This document shows positions 37,898-49,400 of a stretch of DNA of 64,000 nucleotides, one piece after another. Position 1 is the stretch's first letter, and every line of letters begins with the position of its first letter. This DNA is from Thraustochytrium sp. TN22. Lineage: Eukaryota > Sar > Bigyra > Thraustochytrida > Thraustochytriidae. The stretch lies in NCBI GenBank assembly GCA_013306675.1, contig JABLUY010000078.1, positions 1 through 64,000 on the forward strand, written 5' to 3'. Made by a program: the position numbers and the translations under genes. The notes beneath the pieces are model-generated. The model saw only the letters and a program-made list of their open reading frames with translations. It was not told the origin of the DNA and did no database searches.

Positions 37898-40196
37898 ATG
37901 GCGCTCGCGGACGCGGGCGAGGACAAGGGCGCGGCCGTCGCGGCGCAGCAGGAGGAGCTGCCCGAGCAGCAGGCGCTGCAGACGGAGGCAGGCGCCGAGC
38001 CGCAGGCCACGCCGCAGGAGCAGCAAGCGTCGCAGACGCAGCAGACGCAGCAGACGTCGCCGCCGGCGCCGCAGGAGCAGCAGCAGGAACAGCAGCCGCA
38101 GGGTGGCCGCGCGTCGGCTGCGGTGGGGAATGAGGACATCTATGGGAAGCTGGACTTCACGCCGGACTTTGGCGCCCTCTCCAAGGGCACCCCCCCCATC
38201 TCGCTGGCGTGGAAGGATGTCTACCTGCAAATCAAGGGCCGCGACATCTTGAAGCGCGTCAGCGGCAAGGTGGGTAGCAACGAGCTCATGGCGCTCGTCG
38301 GCCCGTCCGGCGCAGGCAAGTCCTCGCTCATGAACGTGCTGGCCGGCCGCATCAGCGGATCCGGCAAGAAGGTCGTCAGCGGCAACATGTTGGTGAACGG
38401 GGAGGCCGTCAACCCGTCCAAGTACCGCAAGAACGTTGCATACGTGCTGCAAGAGGACGCGCTCTTCGCCACGGCCACGGCGCGCGAGGCGCTGGAGTTC
38501 TCCGCGCGCTTGCGTCTGCCTTCGAGTGTCACCGAAAAGGAGCGCGAGCAGATCGTCGACGAGCTGCTCGAGAGCCTCGGCCTCGCACACGTCGCCAACA
38601 CCATGTGCGGCTCCGAGATGGTACGCGGCCTCAGCGGCGGCGAGAAAAAGCGCGTCAGTATTGGCGTCGAGCTCGTCACCTCCCCACGCATTCTCTTTCT
38701 GGACGAGCCCACCTCCGGTCTCGACTCCTACAGCTCTTGGAAGGTCGTCTCCATCCTCAAGGCGCTCAGCCGCTCCGGCTGCGCAGTCCTCTGCACCATC
38801 CATCAGCCCTCCTCCGAGACCTTTTCCATCTTCGACAGGGTCATCGCACTGGCGCATGGCAACGTGCTTTACAATGGCCGTGTCAGTACCATCGCCGACA
38901 ACTTCGCCAAGCACGGCTTCCCCCTGCCGCCGCTCACCAACCCGGCCGACTTCATCCTGCTGCTCTCCCAGACCAAGGGCGAGGGCGAGCTGCCCAGGAT
39001 CGACGAGCGCAAGGATGCCGCGAGCAGCGGCTCTGGGCTTGTCGCGACCTCGCCCGGCCCCGGCTCTGGGGAGGAGCGCAAAGGAAGCTCCTCCATCGAG
39101 CTGCCGCGCGGCGGTCGCGCCTTGCTCGAGGACAGTGCCATCCCGTCCAGCTCCTGGACTCAGCTTGTTGAGCTCACCAAGCGCGAGCTGCGCAACACCA
39201 TCCGCGACAAGGGGGCGCTCATTGGCCGCTTCGGCATCACCGCCTTCCTCAACCTGCTCTTCGGCCTCATCTTCTACCAGGCCGGCGACATCAACGATCC
39301 CGGCTATGAGCTCGGCGGCCACTTCGGCGCCCTCGGTACGTTTCCGTCCCTCCTTCCAAGTCCTTGTTCCTCCTCGCTCGGGCCTCGTGAGCTGACCTCG
39401 CGTGACTCGCCACGCCCCGCGTCCTTCGCCGTTGCGCAGTGCAAATGTACATTGGCGCCCTCTTCGGCTCCAGTCAGCCGGTGCTCCTCACGCTGCCCCT
39501 CGACCGTGTCACCTTCTTGCGGGAGTACAGCACGGGCACCTACCGCAGCACGCCCTACTTCCTCAGCAAAATCGCCATCGAGAGCGGCCTCTACTTTCTC
39601 ACTTCACTGCTCATCGTCGTCATCCAGTACTGGCTCGTCGACTTCCAGGGCAGCTTCATTGCCATGGTTGGCGAGCTCTTCCTGCTCAGCCTCGTCTCCG
39701 CCTCCTACGCCTTCCTCGCCGGCGCTGCTGCGCCCGACGTCAAGGCGGCCCAGGAGATTGCGCCCCTTGTTTTCGTCCCGGTACGTTCTGTAGCGACGCA
39801 AGTGTTCCGCATCAGCGCACAGCTCGCATCGCACGCTGACTCGACGTCCTTTTGTTGGTCATTTCTTCTTTTCCTCCCGCACAGCAATTGCTCTTCACGG
39901 GTCTCTTCATCAGTGTCAACCGCATCCCGGTCTTTTTGCGCTGGGCCCAGTGGCTCTGTTCGCTCACCTACGGCATCAACCTTGGTGTCATCACCGAGTT
40001 CGGCGGCAACCGCTGCGAGCCCACCAACCCGGAGTCGCCCTCGAGCGTCGAAGCTTGCCGGCAGTTTCTCTACGAGCTCGACGCCAGTGAGGACCAGGTC
40101 GGCCTGTACATTGGCCTGCTCGTTGCCATCTTCGTCGTCTTTCGCTTCGGCTCCCTTGTGGTCCTCATCATCCGTGCCAACAACTTCACCACCTGA
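37898..40196 (+). CDS. ABCG-type half transporter, three exons
   Basis: Exons 37898-39335, 39440-39780 and 39885-40196, with GT-AG introns of 104 and 104 nt, give 696 residues. The N-terminal ~75 residues are Gln/Ala-rich. The single nucleotide-binding domain precedes the membrane part (reverse order, as in ABCG): Walker A GPSGAGKSSLMNVLAGR, signature LSGGEKKRVSIG, Walker B ILFLDEPTSGLD, H-loop TIHQPSSE. Then a Gly/Ser linker (about 370-420) and six TM segments starting near RDKGALIGRFGITAFLNLLFG. The last loop before the final TM has three Cys (CEP, EAC). It works as a homo- or heterodimer exporting lipids or hydrophobic compounds. Both introns lie in the TM part; the 37883 GTG is not the start, ATG 37898 is. 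Confidence 0.93.
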
Positions 40197-40369
40197 GAGA
40201 GAGAAGAGAGAGCGTCTCACTCACTCACTCGAACCACTCCGCGTCGCATTTTTTTATTTGGACAAATTTGTAGCTCGCTTGCTGCTTTGCTCTTGTCTCT
40301 CACTGATGACACGCTCCGCTTCGCAGGCACTGCAAGCGACTCGCTCGAAGGCCATTTTCTCGGTCCCCA

Positions 40370-40378
40370 AACTTGAAG
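40370..40378 (+). promoter_or_regulatory. AACTTGAAG motif, copy 1 of a pair
   Basis: A perfect copy 374 bp upstream of the condensin D3 start; a second lies 97 bp further on. Confidence 0.45.
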
Positions 40379-40466
40379 ACGGCCGACCACTTCACCGTGA
40401 CCATCAACCACATGAGCCCCGAGCCGTGCAGGCCTTCGTGTAACTCACGCGTCACAGCTTGACTCG

Positions 40467-40475
40467 AACTTGAAG
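40467..40475 (+). promoter_or_regulatory. AACTTGAAG motif, copy 2 of a pair
   Basis: A perfect copy 277 bp upstream of the condensin D3 start, same orientation as copy 1. Confidence 0.45.
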
Positions 40476-40743
40476 TGGCCAGCCTTGCTCAGCCTGACTC
40501 AGAGCTGAGGCCCGGCTTCGTTGCAGCCGCGTTGCTGCGTTGCTCAGGCTTGCAAGCTTGCTTCGTTTTTTTTTTTTCTGGCCTATTCGCGGCGGTTGTA
40601 CCCGAGCCCGCCGAGCCCGCTCGCTCCGCGCGTGAGCCCAGCCAGGCCCAGCGGGCAGCAAAACCGATCGCGCAGCGCACGTCGCGGCGCTGGGGAGAGC
40701 GAGGGCCACCGGCGCGCGCGCCCCCGCTCCCGCGACGCCAGAC

Positions 40744-43700
40744 ATGGCCCGGGCGGAGATGCGCGAGGTGGAGCAGGCGGCGCAGGCGCTGGCCAGGGCG
40801 GGCTACGAGGCGGCCGTGCGCAACGATGCGGACCTGAAGCAGCTGGAGGGCGACGAGCTCGGGTACCAGCTCGAGACGCTGCTGGATAACGGACTCGTAA
40901 CGGCGACAAAGGCCGCGCGCAGCGCCGAGAGCGAGGAACTGCACGAGGCGATCCAGACGCTGCTGACCGAGGCGCGCACGGCAGGTGACGGAGACTTTTA
41001 CGCCGCGGCCTTCGGCTCACACGACGAGGCTGGCGATGAGGGCTTCAGCCCGCGCACCCAGCGCCTGCTGCTGCAGTTCGGCCTCGCACAGGCGCTCGCG
41101 GATGCGGAGCGGCCCCTCTGGGTCCAGGCGGCGCGCACGTACGTGGCGCTCCTGGCGCTCCCAGGCGCCGTCTCGTACCAAATGTTCCGCGCCTCGCTCA
41201 TGCGCCAGGTGCTCCGGCCAATGCTGCGTGCCGCAGCCGCGCCGGCCGGTGGCAAGAAGGCGGCGGCCGCCGCGGCCGCGGCGCGCGAGAAAGCCGCCAC
41301 GCACGGCCAGCTGGTCGCGGCGCTCTGCGAGCTCTGCGGCGCGCGCCCAGTCGTGTTGCGCTTCCTCAGCGATAGCCTTCTGGGCGACCTCATTCGCGTT
41401 CTACTGCAGCACGGCTCACGGCTCCCCGGCCAGCGTGAGGCGGTGCGCGAGGCCTTTACTGTGCTTCTGGCCGAGCCGGCCGAGGAGGAGCCGGCGGGAA
41501 CCGCGCCAGCCACCGCCAAGGCCCCGGATGCCATGAGCGATGAGGACGAAGACGAAGACTTTGGCGATGCGAGCAGCAAGCAGGGCCCAGCCTCGTCGGC
41601 GGCGGCGGCAGCGGCCGGCGAGGGAATGACCGCGGCCGTAGAGCGCGAGCTGCTCAAGGTGCTGCTGCAGATCTTTAAGACCGAGAAGGCTGGCCCAGTC
41701 ACCGAGCTGAGCGGCGAGGTCTTGGGCACGGCATTGGCGGCGCGCCGCGAGGAAGAGGACGGCGTCTGCACCAAGGCGCTGAAGCTGCTCGAGCACCTAT
41801 GCTTTGACGTGGAGGACAAGGCCGACCCACGCAGCACGGCCGTGAGTAGCGTTTTGCAGGTGCTGGAGCGCGTCCCAGCGCAGGTGCGGGCCGAGACCAC
41901 CTTTCGCTTTTGCCAGTACCTGAGCAAGCTCTCGTACAGCAACGAGGCGTCTCAGCGCGCCTTCGCCGCCGAGCTGACAAGCGCGCTCTTCCCCATGTGC
42001 GGCGAGGACGAAGACCTGTTGCAGGGCCTCGTGGAGCTTCTTCTCGCGCGCTGCGAGGACAAGGCGCCCAGCGCGCGTGCCGCAGCCCTCAAGGGCCTTT
42101 CGGGGCTCCTTGCCGCGCTGCCCTCTGACAACGGCCCTGGCTCGGCCCGGCGCGCCGCATCCGCGGAGGAGACTGCCGAGGAGGCGGGCGACGGTGAAGA
42201 CGAGGACGACGAGGACGACGAGGAGGCGGAGGTGGAGTCGGCTGCTCGGGAGGCCGCTGGGGACAGCAGTGTGGGCGCGAGTGTGACACCGCTGATTCGC
42301 GACGCCGTACGCGCGAGCCTGCGGGCGCTGCGCAAGCGGCTCGCGGACCCCAAGATCATGGTCCGGCGCGCAGCGGCGCGCAGCATCCAGGCTTTTGTGA
42401 CGCATCCGTGCGTGCAGGCGGTGCGCGGCATGGACAAGATTCTGCGGCGCGATGTGACGGAAATGTCCAAGCGCGGGCGCGACACCTCGCCCATGATCCA
42501 GAACGTAGCATTGCAGACCGTGGCGCACGTCTTCGAGGGCATGCCGGTGCGCGACTCCGCGAGCGAGGAGGCGGCGCGGCTGTGGGTCGACACGGTGCTG
42601 CCGCTGCTGTTTGCGCCGGAGCAGAGCGTGCAAAAGACGGCGCGCGAGCAGGTTGCCGCGGCAATCGTGGGCCCGCTTTGCAAGACTGCTGGCGCCAATA
42701 CCAAGACCAAGGCGTGGCAGCTGCTTGGCGCCATGTCGCACGACCAGTTGACTTGCCTGCGCAAGTGCTTCTTCGATCTGGCGGTGGAGTCCAAGACCAA
42801 GCTCAACGTGAGTCGACTCGTCAAGAACGCGGTTGAGACGGCTACGGACGAGGACGCGCCGCGCCAAGCCGCGCTGGCCGCCTGGACCATGCTGGACATT
42901 GCTGTGGGCGGCGACGCGGTGCTTCCAGGCGCTCAGGGCAAGGTGCAGGCGAGCGCCCGAAAGGCCGTGGACGTGGACCGCGTTCTGGCCGCCTGGGAGG
43001 CTTCGGGCGGCGCCGCCGGCGGGGCGCCCGGCGCGGCCGAGGAGCGCGGCCGCGAGCGCGGCGTCGCCATGCTCAAGGTGGTGGCTGGCGTGGCCGGCTT
43101 CGTGCCGGCCGATCGCGCCACCGAGATGGCCGCCGGGCTCTTCGACGAGGTGCTGGCGCTGGAGCTCCCGCCCGTGCTGCTGCGGCAGGCGCTGCTTTCG
43201 CTCGTGGCGCTCTGCCTGGCCAAGGCGCCCAACGCCTCCGGCGCGCGCGCCATGGTGGGCAAGTGGGGCGACCTGCTCAAGGCGCGGTGCCTCAAGGTGC
43301 TGCGTGCCGTGGGCAGTGGCAGGTCGGACGAGACCGAGACCGCGCAGCACGCGCTCTATATGGTGGGCGAGCTCGCCATCCTCGGGTTCGACCCGGACGA
43401 CAAGCAGCGCGCGCTCGTGCCGCTGGACGAGGCGCTGAGCACGTTGGCCATGGGTATGTTGACCTCGGGCGATGACGCGGATGAGGCGGTGCGCGCCGCG
43501 CTGCGGCCGCACGCGCTCGTGGCCACGGGCAAGATCTGCCTGCGCGACGAATCGACCGCCAAGAAGGCCACGCGCATGCTCATCCGCGAGCTGGACCAGT
43601 GCGGACAGAGCGAGGTGGTGCGCAGCAACGTCATCGTCATCCTCGGCGACCTCTGCCGCCGCTACGCCAACATCATCGACCCATACATGGACGTCATCTG

Positions 43701-45234
43701 CGGCTGTCTGGCCGACCCCGCGCCCATGGTGCGCCGGCACGCGCTCATCCTGCTCACCGGTCTTTTGCAGGAGGACTACATGAAGTGGCGCGGCACGCTT
43801 TTCGCGCGCTACCTGATGTGCGCCGTGGATCCGGATGAGGAGATCCGCAGCCTGGTGCGCTACGCCCTCAAGGAGATCTTTCCGCTCAAGAACCCCAACC
43901 TGTACCACGGCAAGCTGGTCGACGTGCTCTTTGGCTTCAACATGGTCAAGACCGACAAGTTCACGCTCTGCGAGCAATTCGCACCGGCGCCTGCCAATGC
44001 GGAGGACGAGGGTCGCGGCGACCGCCTCGCGCGCGCGCGCGTGGACTACGCGGCGCGCATCACCGGGGCGTCGCCCGCTTGTGCGGCGCTGCGCCAGGAG
44101 CTCTACGAGCTGCTCTTGGCCAACATGTCGGACCCGCACCGCCTGGAGGCCACCAACAAGGTGTGCCGCGACATTTTGGGCGACTTCCTTGACGGCAAGC
44201 TGGCGCTTCCGGCGCGGCGGGACGACTCGCCGCTGGCTCGCTTGCTGCAGGACTGCTTTGCGACGCTCATGAGCCCGCACATCGAGGTCAAGGCCTCGCG
44301 CACCGATGTCTCAGAGCTTGAGGCGGGCGGCGACCTTGCTGCCACCGTGTCGGAGTCTGTGCAGGCGCGCATGGCCGAGGCCAAGGGCAAGGTGCTCTCG
44401 CGCCTGGAGCGCAAGAACTTTGCGGAACACGTCATCCCGCTCGTGGTTTCCTTTTACCGCATGCTACAGCGAACGCACTCGCCGCACCTGCGTCTGGCTA
44501 TCGGCTATCTGGTCAAGATGAAGCGCGCGTACGCGGAGGAGTTCGACTCGGTCCTGGGCGCTGACAAGGTCCTTGCGCAGGAGCTCGAGTATGACCTGGC
44601 CCAGCAGGAGAAGGAGGAAGCGCGCCGCGTCGAGCGGGAGAACGAGAAGCTCGCGCACAAGCGCCGCCGCTCCCAGGCCATGGCCGCCGCCGCCGCCGCC
44701 GCTACCACGGCCGGGGACGGCAGCCATGACGAGGAGGCCGCCGATGCCCTTGGAAGCACCAGCCCCACGATGCGCCCGCCCACGGCACGCAAGGTGCAGC
44801 GCACGGCGCCTGGCACGGCGCGCCGCGTCTCGGGCGTCACCTTCCAGCCTTCCGCAAGAGACTTCGCGGCGCGCACTGCCACGGGCGTGCTCAAGACGCC
44901 CATCCCCAAGTCCGGCAAGAAGCACGGCCGCCGAAAGAGCCTTCTCGAGGAGGTCAACCTCGGCCCGGCCTCGGCGCCACGCCGCCTCGAGAAGCGCGGC
45001 GTATCTGGTTCGGCCGAAAATGCAGCCGTCCTCGCGAACGGAACGCCCTCGACGGCGCGCCGCAATGTACTCACGTTCAAGCCTGGCACGCCGCTCACGG
45101 CTGCGCCGGCGCAGCGTTCACGCCGCAAGTGGTCGCTCACGCCGGCCCTCGCCAACACGGGCAGCGCCGCCGGAAAGGACCTCACCAAGCAGCTCCTCGC
45201 CCTCGGTGGCCCCGATGACGCTGACTGTGAGTGA
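40744..45234 (+). CDS. NCAPD3: Condensin-II subunit CAP-D3
   Basis: 1496 residues from ATG 40744, close to the ~1500 of animal CAP-D3. It is the HEAT-repeat subunit of condensin II, which compacts chromosomes in the nucleus with SMC2/SMC4, CAP-H2 and CAP-G2. HEAT-type helices run over most of the length. The diagnostic part lies about 960-1060: VVRSNVIVILGDLCRRYANI, MVRRHALILLTGLLQEDYMKW, then RYLMCAVDPDEEIRSLVRYAL, which tracks the animal CAP-D3 segment with LLQEEFVKWKGSLFFRF. Acidic linkers (DEDEDEDFGD near 262; EDEDDEDDEEAEVE near 485) interrupt the repeats. The last ~250 residues are basic and Ser/Pro-rich, with KVQRTAPGTARR and TP motifs (KTPIPK, GTPLT), likely kinase targets. No intron. 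Confidence 0.9.
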   Translation: MARAEMREVEQAAQALARAGYEAAVRNDADLKQLEGDELGYQLETLLDNGLVTATKAARSAESEELHEAIQTLLTEARTAGDGDFYAAAFGSHDEAGDEGFSPRTQRLLLQFGLAQALADAERPLWVQAARTYVALLALPGAVSYQMFRASLMRQVLRPMLRAAAAPAGGKKAAAAAAAAREKAATHGQLVAALCELCGARPVVLRFLSDSLLGDLIRVLLQHGSRLPGQREAVREAFTVLLAEPAEEEPAGTAPATAKAPDAMSDEDEDEDFGDASSKQGPASSAAAAAAGEGMTAAVERELLKVLLQIFKTEKAGPVTELSGEVLGTALAARREEEDGVCTKALKLLEHLCFDVEDKADPRSTAVSSVLQVLERVPAQVRAETTFRFCQYLSKLSYSNEASQRAFAAELTSALFPMCGEDEDLLQGLVELLLARCEDKAPSARAAALKGLSGLLAALPSDNGPGSARRAASAEETAEEAGDGEDEDDEDDEEAEVESAAREAAGDSSVGASVTPLIRDAVRASLRALRKRLADPKIMVRRAAARSIQAFVTHPCVQAVRGMDKILRRDVTEMSKRGRDTSPMIQNVALQTVAHVFEGMPVRDSASEEAARLWVDTVLPLLFAPEQSVQKTAREQVAAAIVGPLCKTAGANTKTKAWQLLGAMSHDQLTCLRKCFFDLAVESKTKLNVSRLVKNAVETATDEDAPRQAALAAWTMLDIAVGGDAVLPGAQGKVQASARKAVDVDRVLAAWEASGGAAGGAPGAAEERGRERGVAMLKVVAGVAGFVPADRATEMAAGLFDEVLALELPPVLLRQALLSLVALCLAKAPNASGARAMVGKWGDLLKARCLKVLRAVGSGRSDETETAQHALYMVGELAILGFDPDDKQRALVPLDEALSTLAMGMLTSGDDADEAVRAALRPHALVATGKICLRDESTAKKATRMLIRELDQCGQSEVVRSNVIVILGDLCRRYANIIDPYMDVICGCLADPAPMVRRHALILLTGLLQEDYMKWRGTLFARYLMCAVDPDEEIRSLVRYALKEIFPLKNPNLYHGKLVDVLFGFNMVKTDKFTLCEQFAPAPANAEDEGRGDRLARARVDYAARITGASPACAALRQELYELLLANMSDPHRLEATNKVCRDILGDFLDGKLALPARRDDSPLARLLQDCFATLMSPHIEVKASRTDVSELEAGGDLAATVSESVQARMAEAKGKVLSRLERKNFAEHVIPLVVSFYRMLQRTHSPHLRLAIGYLVKMKRAYAEEFDSVLGADKVLAQELEYDLAQQEKEEARRVERENEKLAHKRRRSQAMAAAAAAATTAGDGSHDEEAADALGSTSPTMRPPTARKVQRTAPGTARRVSGVTFQPSARDFAARTATGVLKTPIPKSGKKHGRRKSLLEEVNLGPASAPRRLEKRGVSGSAENAAVLANGTPSTARRNVLTFKPGTPLTAAPAQRSRRKWSLTPALANTGSAAGKDLTKQLLALGGPDDADCE

Positions 45235-45603
45235 GGAGCAAAAGGCGCAGCGCAAGCGAGAGCGCAAGCCCGTGGGCCTTGGTTTTGGCCGGGGCAGCGC
45301 GAATGACGGCCCACTCACTGACAGGGACTGGAGGCTTTAAAAACTCAGTAGAACGAAATGGCCTTGACACGGCACATGCCATGACACACAGGCGACGGCG
45401 ACCACGAAAGTGATGATGATGATACTGATGATGATGATGGTGGTGGCGACGGTCACACGATGGCAAATTGGTGGAGCCCCGCTCCCACGGAAACTCTCCA
45501 GTTGCTCCTGTCATTCTGTGTGTGTCTTGGCTCTCGCAAGGCGATAGACAGGAAAATACGCTTTGCGCCCCCTTGGCTTCCGCACCTCTCCAATCTAAGC
45601 TAT
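45235..45603. other. Convergent 3' gap
   Basis: 0.37 kb between the CAP-D3 and Tim13-like 3' ends, with GATGATGAT-type repeats at about 45412-45440. Nothing else is seen. Confidence 0.6.
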
Positions 45604-45855
45604 TTACTGCTGCTGGCCGCGCTTGACCATGGCCTGCGAGACCACGTTCATGGTATCCATGTAGCGGTCCATGCACATGGCGAGGCACTTCTGCTCGCTA
45701 GAGCTCAGGCTCGAGCCCGGCCGGGACACGCACTTGACGAAGCACTTCTCCGAGATCTTCGTGAACATCTCCTGCAGCGCCGCCGCCTGCACCTCGCCGC
45801 GCACCTGCGCGAGCAGCTGCTCCTGCTGCTCCGCCGTGATGTTCTGCCCCGCCAT
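45604..45855 (-). CDS. TIMM13: Small Tim chaperone, Tim13-like
   Basis: 83 residues from ATG 45855. It has the twin CX3C motif, CFVKC and CLAMC with 16 residues between them, which forms two disulphides in the mitochondrial intermembrane space. Small Tim proteins form hexamers escorting hydrophobic precursors to TIM22 or the outer membrane. The N-terminal helix (TAEQQEQLLAQVRGEVQAAALQ) and the position of VSQAMV after the second motif are closest to Tim13; Tim8 or Tim9/10 cannot be excluded. The longer frame upstream is Arg/Ala-rich and unlikely to be coding. The length is typical of the family. Confidence 0.88.
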   Translation of the reverse strand: MAGQNITAEQQEQLLAQVRGEVQAAALQEMFTKISEKCFVKCVSRPGSSLSSSEQKCLAMCMDRYMDTMNVVSQAMVKRGQQQ

Positions 45856-46476
45856 CGTGACCGCGCTCGCGCCCGAGCCGCCTGTCTGATCCGCTCGCTC
45901 GCCGGGCCTGCGCGCCGCACTCCGCCGCTCCCCGCTGCGCCGCTGCTGCCGCCGTGCGTGCGCCCGATGCTCGACTGCGCGCGCCGCGCTGCGCTTCTTC
46001 GCGACGCCGCACCGATCAATCGTCGCCCTCCATCGGGGAACGCGCCGGGCACCGTGGGTGGGGAGTGGTTGCCACTTATGCTGTCCGGGTGCGGAATGCC
46101 AATGCTTGCAGACCTCGGGCTGGCAGGTCAAGGCAGGCAGGCAGGCAGGCAGGCAGGCAGTGGCAGGCTGCGTGCATCGCGTTTCGCCTGCGACGAGGAC
46201 TTCTTCTTTCTCTTTTTCCACGTCGAAGTTGCTGTCGTGATGCAGGCTGCTCCTTCGCTGGCACCTGGCAGACGTGCAACTTGAACATGCCATGCACGAG
46301 GACCAGGAGAGGAGAACTGACTGTGAGTCACCATGGTGCAAGCGAGGCAAGCAAGCCTGACTGTGAACAGCAGCCAAGGCTGATCAGAGTCGCGAGTCGC
46401 AATAAGAAAGAAAAGAAGAACAGAAGAAAATGATAGAATTTGTAGGTCGCGCTTGCACTGGTGCAGGGCGCGAGGC
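45856..46476. other. Gap upstream of Tim13-like, no gene seen
   Basis: 0.62 kb. A (GGCA)n microsatellite lies at about 46131-46160. A near motif AACTTGAAC is at 46278 and two CTGACTGTGA motifs at 46317 and 46357. Confidence 0.55.
46317..46330 (+). promoter_or_regulatory. CTGACTGTGAGTCA motif
   Basis: Identical over 14 bp to the copy at 37239; a partial copy (CTGACTGTGA) follows 26 bp later at 46357. Confidence 0.45.
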
Positions 46477-49400
46477 TCAGATGGCGGCGTCAACAGTGGC
46501 GGCAGTAGCGCTGTTGTTCGCCTTGTCGCCGCGCTTTGCGTAGGCCTGCAATGCCTCGGCGCTGGAGACACCCAAGGCTTGGACGAATCTGTCCATCAGG
46601 TCTCGGATGCGAGCGCTCCGGGTGCCGCCCTCGAGGCTAGGGCTTTCGTCAAAGTCAAAGAGTGGGTTGATTGAGCCCCGCGGGGCCGCCTTGGCGTACG
46701 TCGCGTCAGCGGCAGCTCTCGCCCGACGGCGGCGCAGGACGACGAGTACAGCGGCGGCGACCACGAACAGCAGAGCGGCGGAAGTGCCCACAGCAACGGC
46801 CACAGTCGAAGAGGAGCCCCCCGCCCCATTCTCGTCAAGGTCCTCGTCGAGGTCTTCGACCTTGAAGGTGCTGGGAAAAGCTGAGGAAGGGAGCAGGGAC
46901 GAGCGTACGTCCGCGACGAGGGCCGCCCGCTCGGAGGCGGTCTGGCGCTGCATGTTATACGCGGTCGCAGAGATGGAGGCGGACGCGTAGTCAGGAAGGA
47001 TGAAGGACTGGGAGAAGGCGGTGTCGGCGGCGAGAGCGCGTCGGCGCGTGGAGACGTCGCCGGAGATGTCCGCGGCCTGATTGCCGTGCAAATCGCGGAC
47101 GCCAGAGATCGTGATGTCGGCAGTGCCGTTGCTCAAGGACGTGTCCATATCGCCGAAGACGGTGAGCTGTGAGAGCGCCGGGGAGCAGGTAATGGAGGCG
47201 TCGATGGCCACAGTGGAGTTGTCTGCGAGCTGAACTTCTATGTCGACGCCGAGGCCGGTGTAGACGCAGTCAATCGGCTCGCTGAAACGCACCTTGGCGA
47301 GCGGCAGCACGCCCCCCTGCTGCTTGATCCTGGGAATCGACATCCACGCAAGCATCTGCGGGCCTTGCGTGTCGAGCATGCCAATGCGCCGGTCGGAGCG
47401 CATCTCGCCGACCTTGACGAGCTTAGCGTTGCGGCACACCGCACGCAGCTCGAGTAGGTAGGTGCCGGTCTCGGCAAAGGGCAGGTCGGCGGCGTCATAC
47501 GTGAGCGTGCTGATGTCCGCCGCGAAGGCGCCGAGTCTGGCCCATTCGCCGACCTCGAAGCCGTCCAGGTAGCGCACGTACCAGACCTCGACCGTGGAGG
47601 TGAGGTCGTCCAGGTTGTAGCTGTCCGCGCGAGAGAAGCTGAGGTCCAGGGTCGGGGAGACAGAGGTGACGGTCCACGTGCTCCCCGTCTCCGCCAGGGC
47701 GCCGGTCCAGTAGATGGCCGGGCAGTCCGAGGGCCAATCGAGTCGGTAGGTTAGCGTCTTGGCCGTACTGCTGTCGCAGGCCGCAGCGACCGTGAAGGTG
47801 ACACCCTTGTGCACAGCGAGCGAGCTGAGGCGCTGAAAGTAGACGACCACCTCGTGCAGCCCGGTGGTGCCAACGTTCACTGTGACAGGGGAAATAAGGC
47901 TCTGGTCACCAACACGGTAGATGAAGTCGCCGGTGGCGCTGCTGCCGTCCACCGCGATGGTGACGTCGAAGCTCTCGTAGTCGACCGAATCGGTGAGATC
48001 AATGTAGAAGGAGAAGCTGCCGCTGTCGCCGTCCACGAGAAGTGCCGTGTCACCCTGGGCGCGCAGCTTGACCACCTGACGAGCCGTGGTTCCCGGGATG
48101 TACGGGCAGCTCGACTTGCCGCCTAGCACGCGGTAGACGTGCGCGCCAGAACGTGGCGACTTGTAGAAACGCACGCTGAGGTCGTCCCCGGTAGTAGCCT
48201 GGCGAAGGTAGGTCGTGTACGTAATCTCCTTGGTCGTGCTCTCCGTGGTGAAGTCCGTAAGCTCGAAGGTATCCACAGACGACCACACTTTAGTGACCTT
48301 GATGGTGCTTGTCTGCTCGTTTGAGAGGCCTAATAGGGTGTAGACCGCCTCTAGGCCTGCTTTGATGTTTAGGTCGCGATTGGTGTTGTTGACTTCGGTG
48401 TAGCTCATGTAATCGACAACCTCGCTTCTGACGTTGGACACGGAGTCCGAGATCTGCACGATGCCGCTGCCAAAGGCGAGGGTGTTGGCCGTGCTACCGA
48501 CGTCCAGCAGCTCCTGACCAGAGATATCGAATGGGTTGTTGAGGGCGTCCCTGTAATCCTGCGCCCAGGCATCGAGCAGCGTGTCCCAGTTGCTGCGGCC
48601 CGTGCGGGCGCGCGTGCAGATCTCCTTCTCAAGCGGCACGGGCGCCTGCGCGCACTCACTCACCTGCATAGTCTCGTCCATGTCAGCGATGGCCCGCTTG
48701 ATATCCGCTCTGGACTGATAGATGAACGAGGGCACCGGCGGGCTCCAGACGATGCTACGGTCGCCCACAACGGAGCAGATCGTGGTGTTGAACGAGACCA
48801 GGGTGGTGTCGGTCAGGTTGCTCACGGAGCCCATCAGGAACACCATGTCACCCGTGTCTCCATGCTGACCGGCCGGGGTCCGAAGTAAGAGCGTCATCTC
48901 CTCAGTGGAGACCGTCACGTCGTTGCCATAGCCATAAACGTAGGTCTTGGCAACGCTGCTCACAGTGGTGTCGTCCACGCTAGCGGATACGCCAAGGAAG
49001 TTGACCTTGTCGTAGGACCCAAGTCCATCGCCAGAACTGCGCGTTTGCGTGGAGAAGTAGGTCTTGTCTTGAGTGATGGAGAGGGACCCCGTCCACGAGA
49101 CTTCAGAGTACGAGCCAAAGACTCCTGCGTACGTGACAGGCGGGGCGTACAGGTAGAGGATTGGCGCCACACTGTCCTCGGTGAAGATAACGATGCTGTT
49201 GGCCTCGTTGACCACCGTGCCAACGACAAGCATGTTCCAGGACACTGAGGTCACGCCAGTAGCCTCCTCGCTCTGCCATACGGCCTCGTTGAAGAGCTTG
49301 GCGACAGCGCTGCGGATGAAGCGCGACGGCGGGTCGTCTGGGGTGGCCGGCGGCGCGATCTCCTCCGGGATCGACTCGTTCAGCATGGACGCAGGCGCGC

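Larger units (their letters stand above)
40197..40743. other. Promoter-like gap with two motif copies
   Basis: 0.55 kb between the ABCG stop and the CAP-D3 start. Two perfect AACTTGAAG copies (40370, 40467) and a nine-T run at about 40569 are visible; no gene is seen. Confidence 0.55.

Noticed and set aside
41797-44280. An 827-residue minus-strand open frame inside CAP-D3
   Set aside because: Antisense of a conserved HEAT protein; His/Arg/Gln-rich and without motifs.
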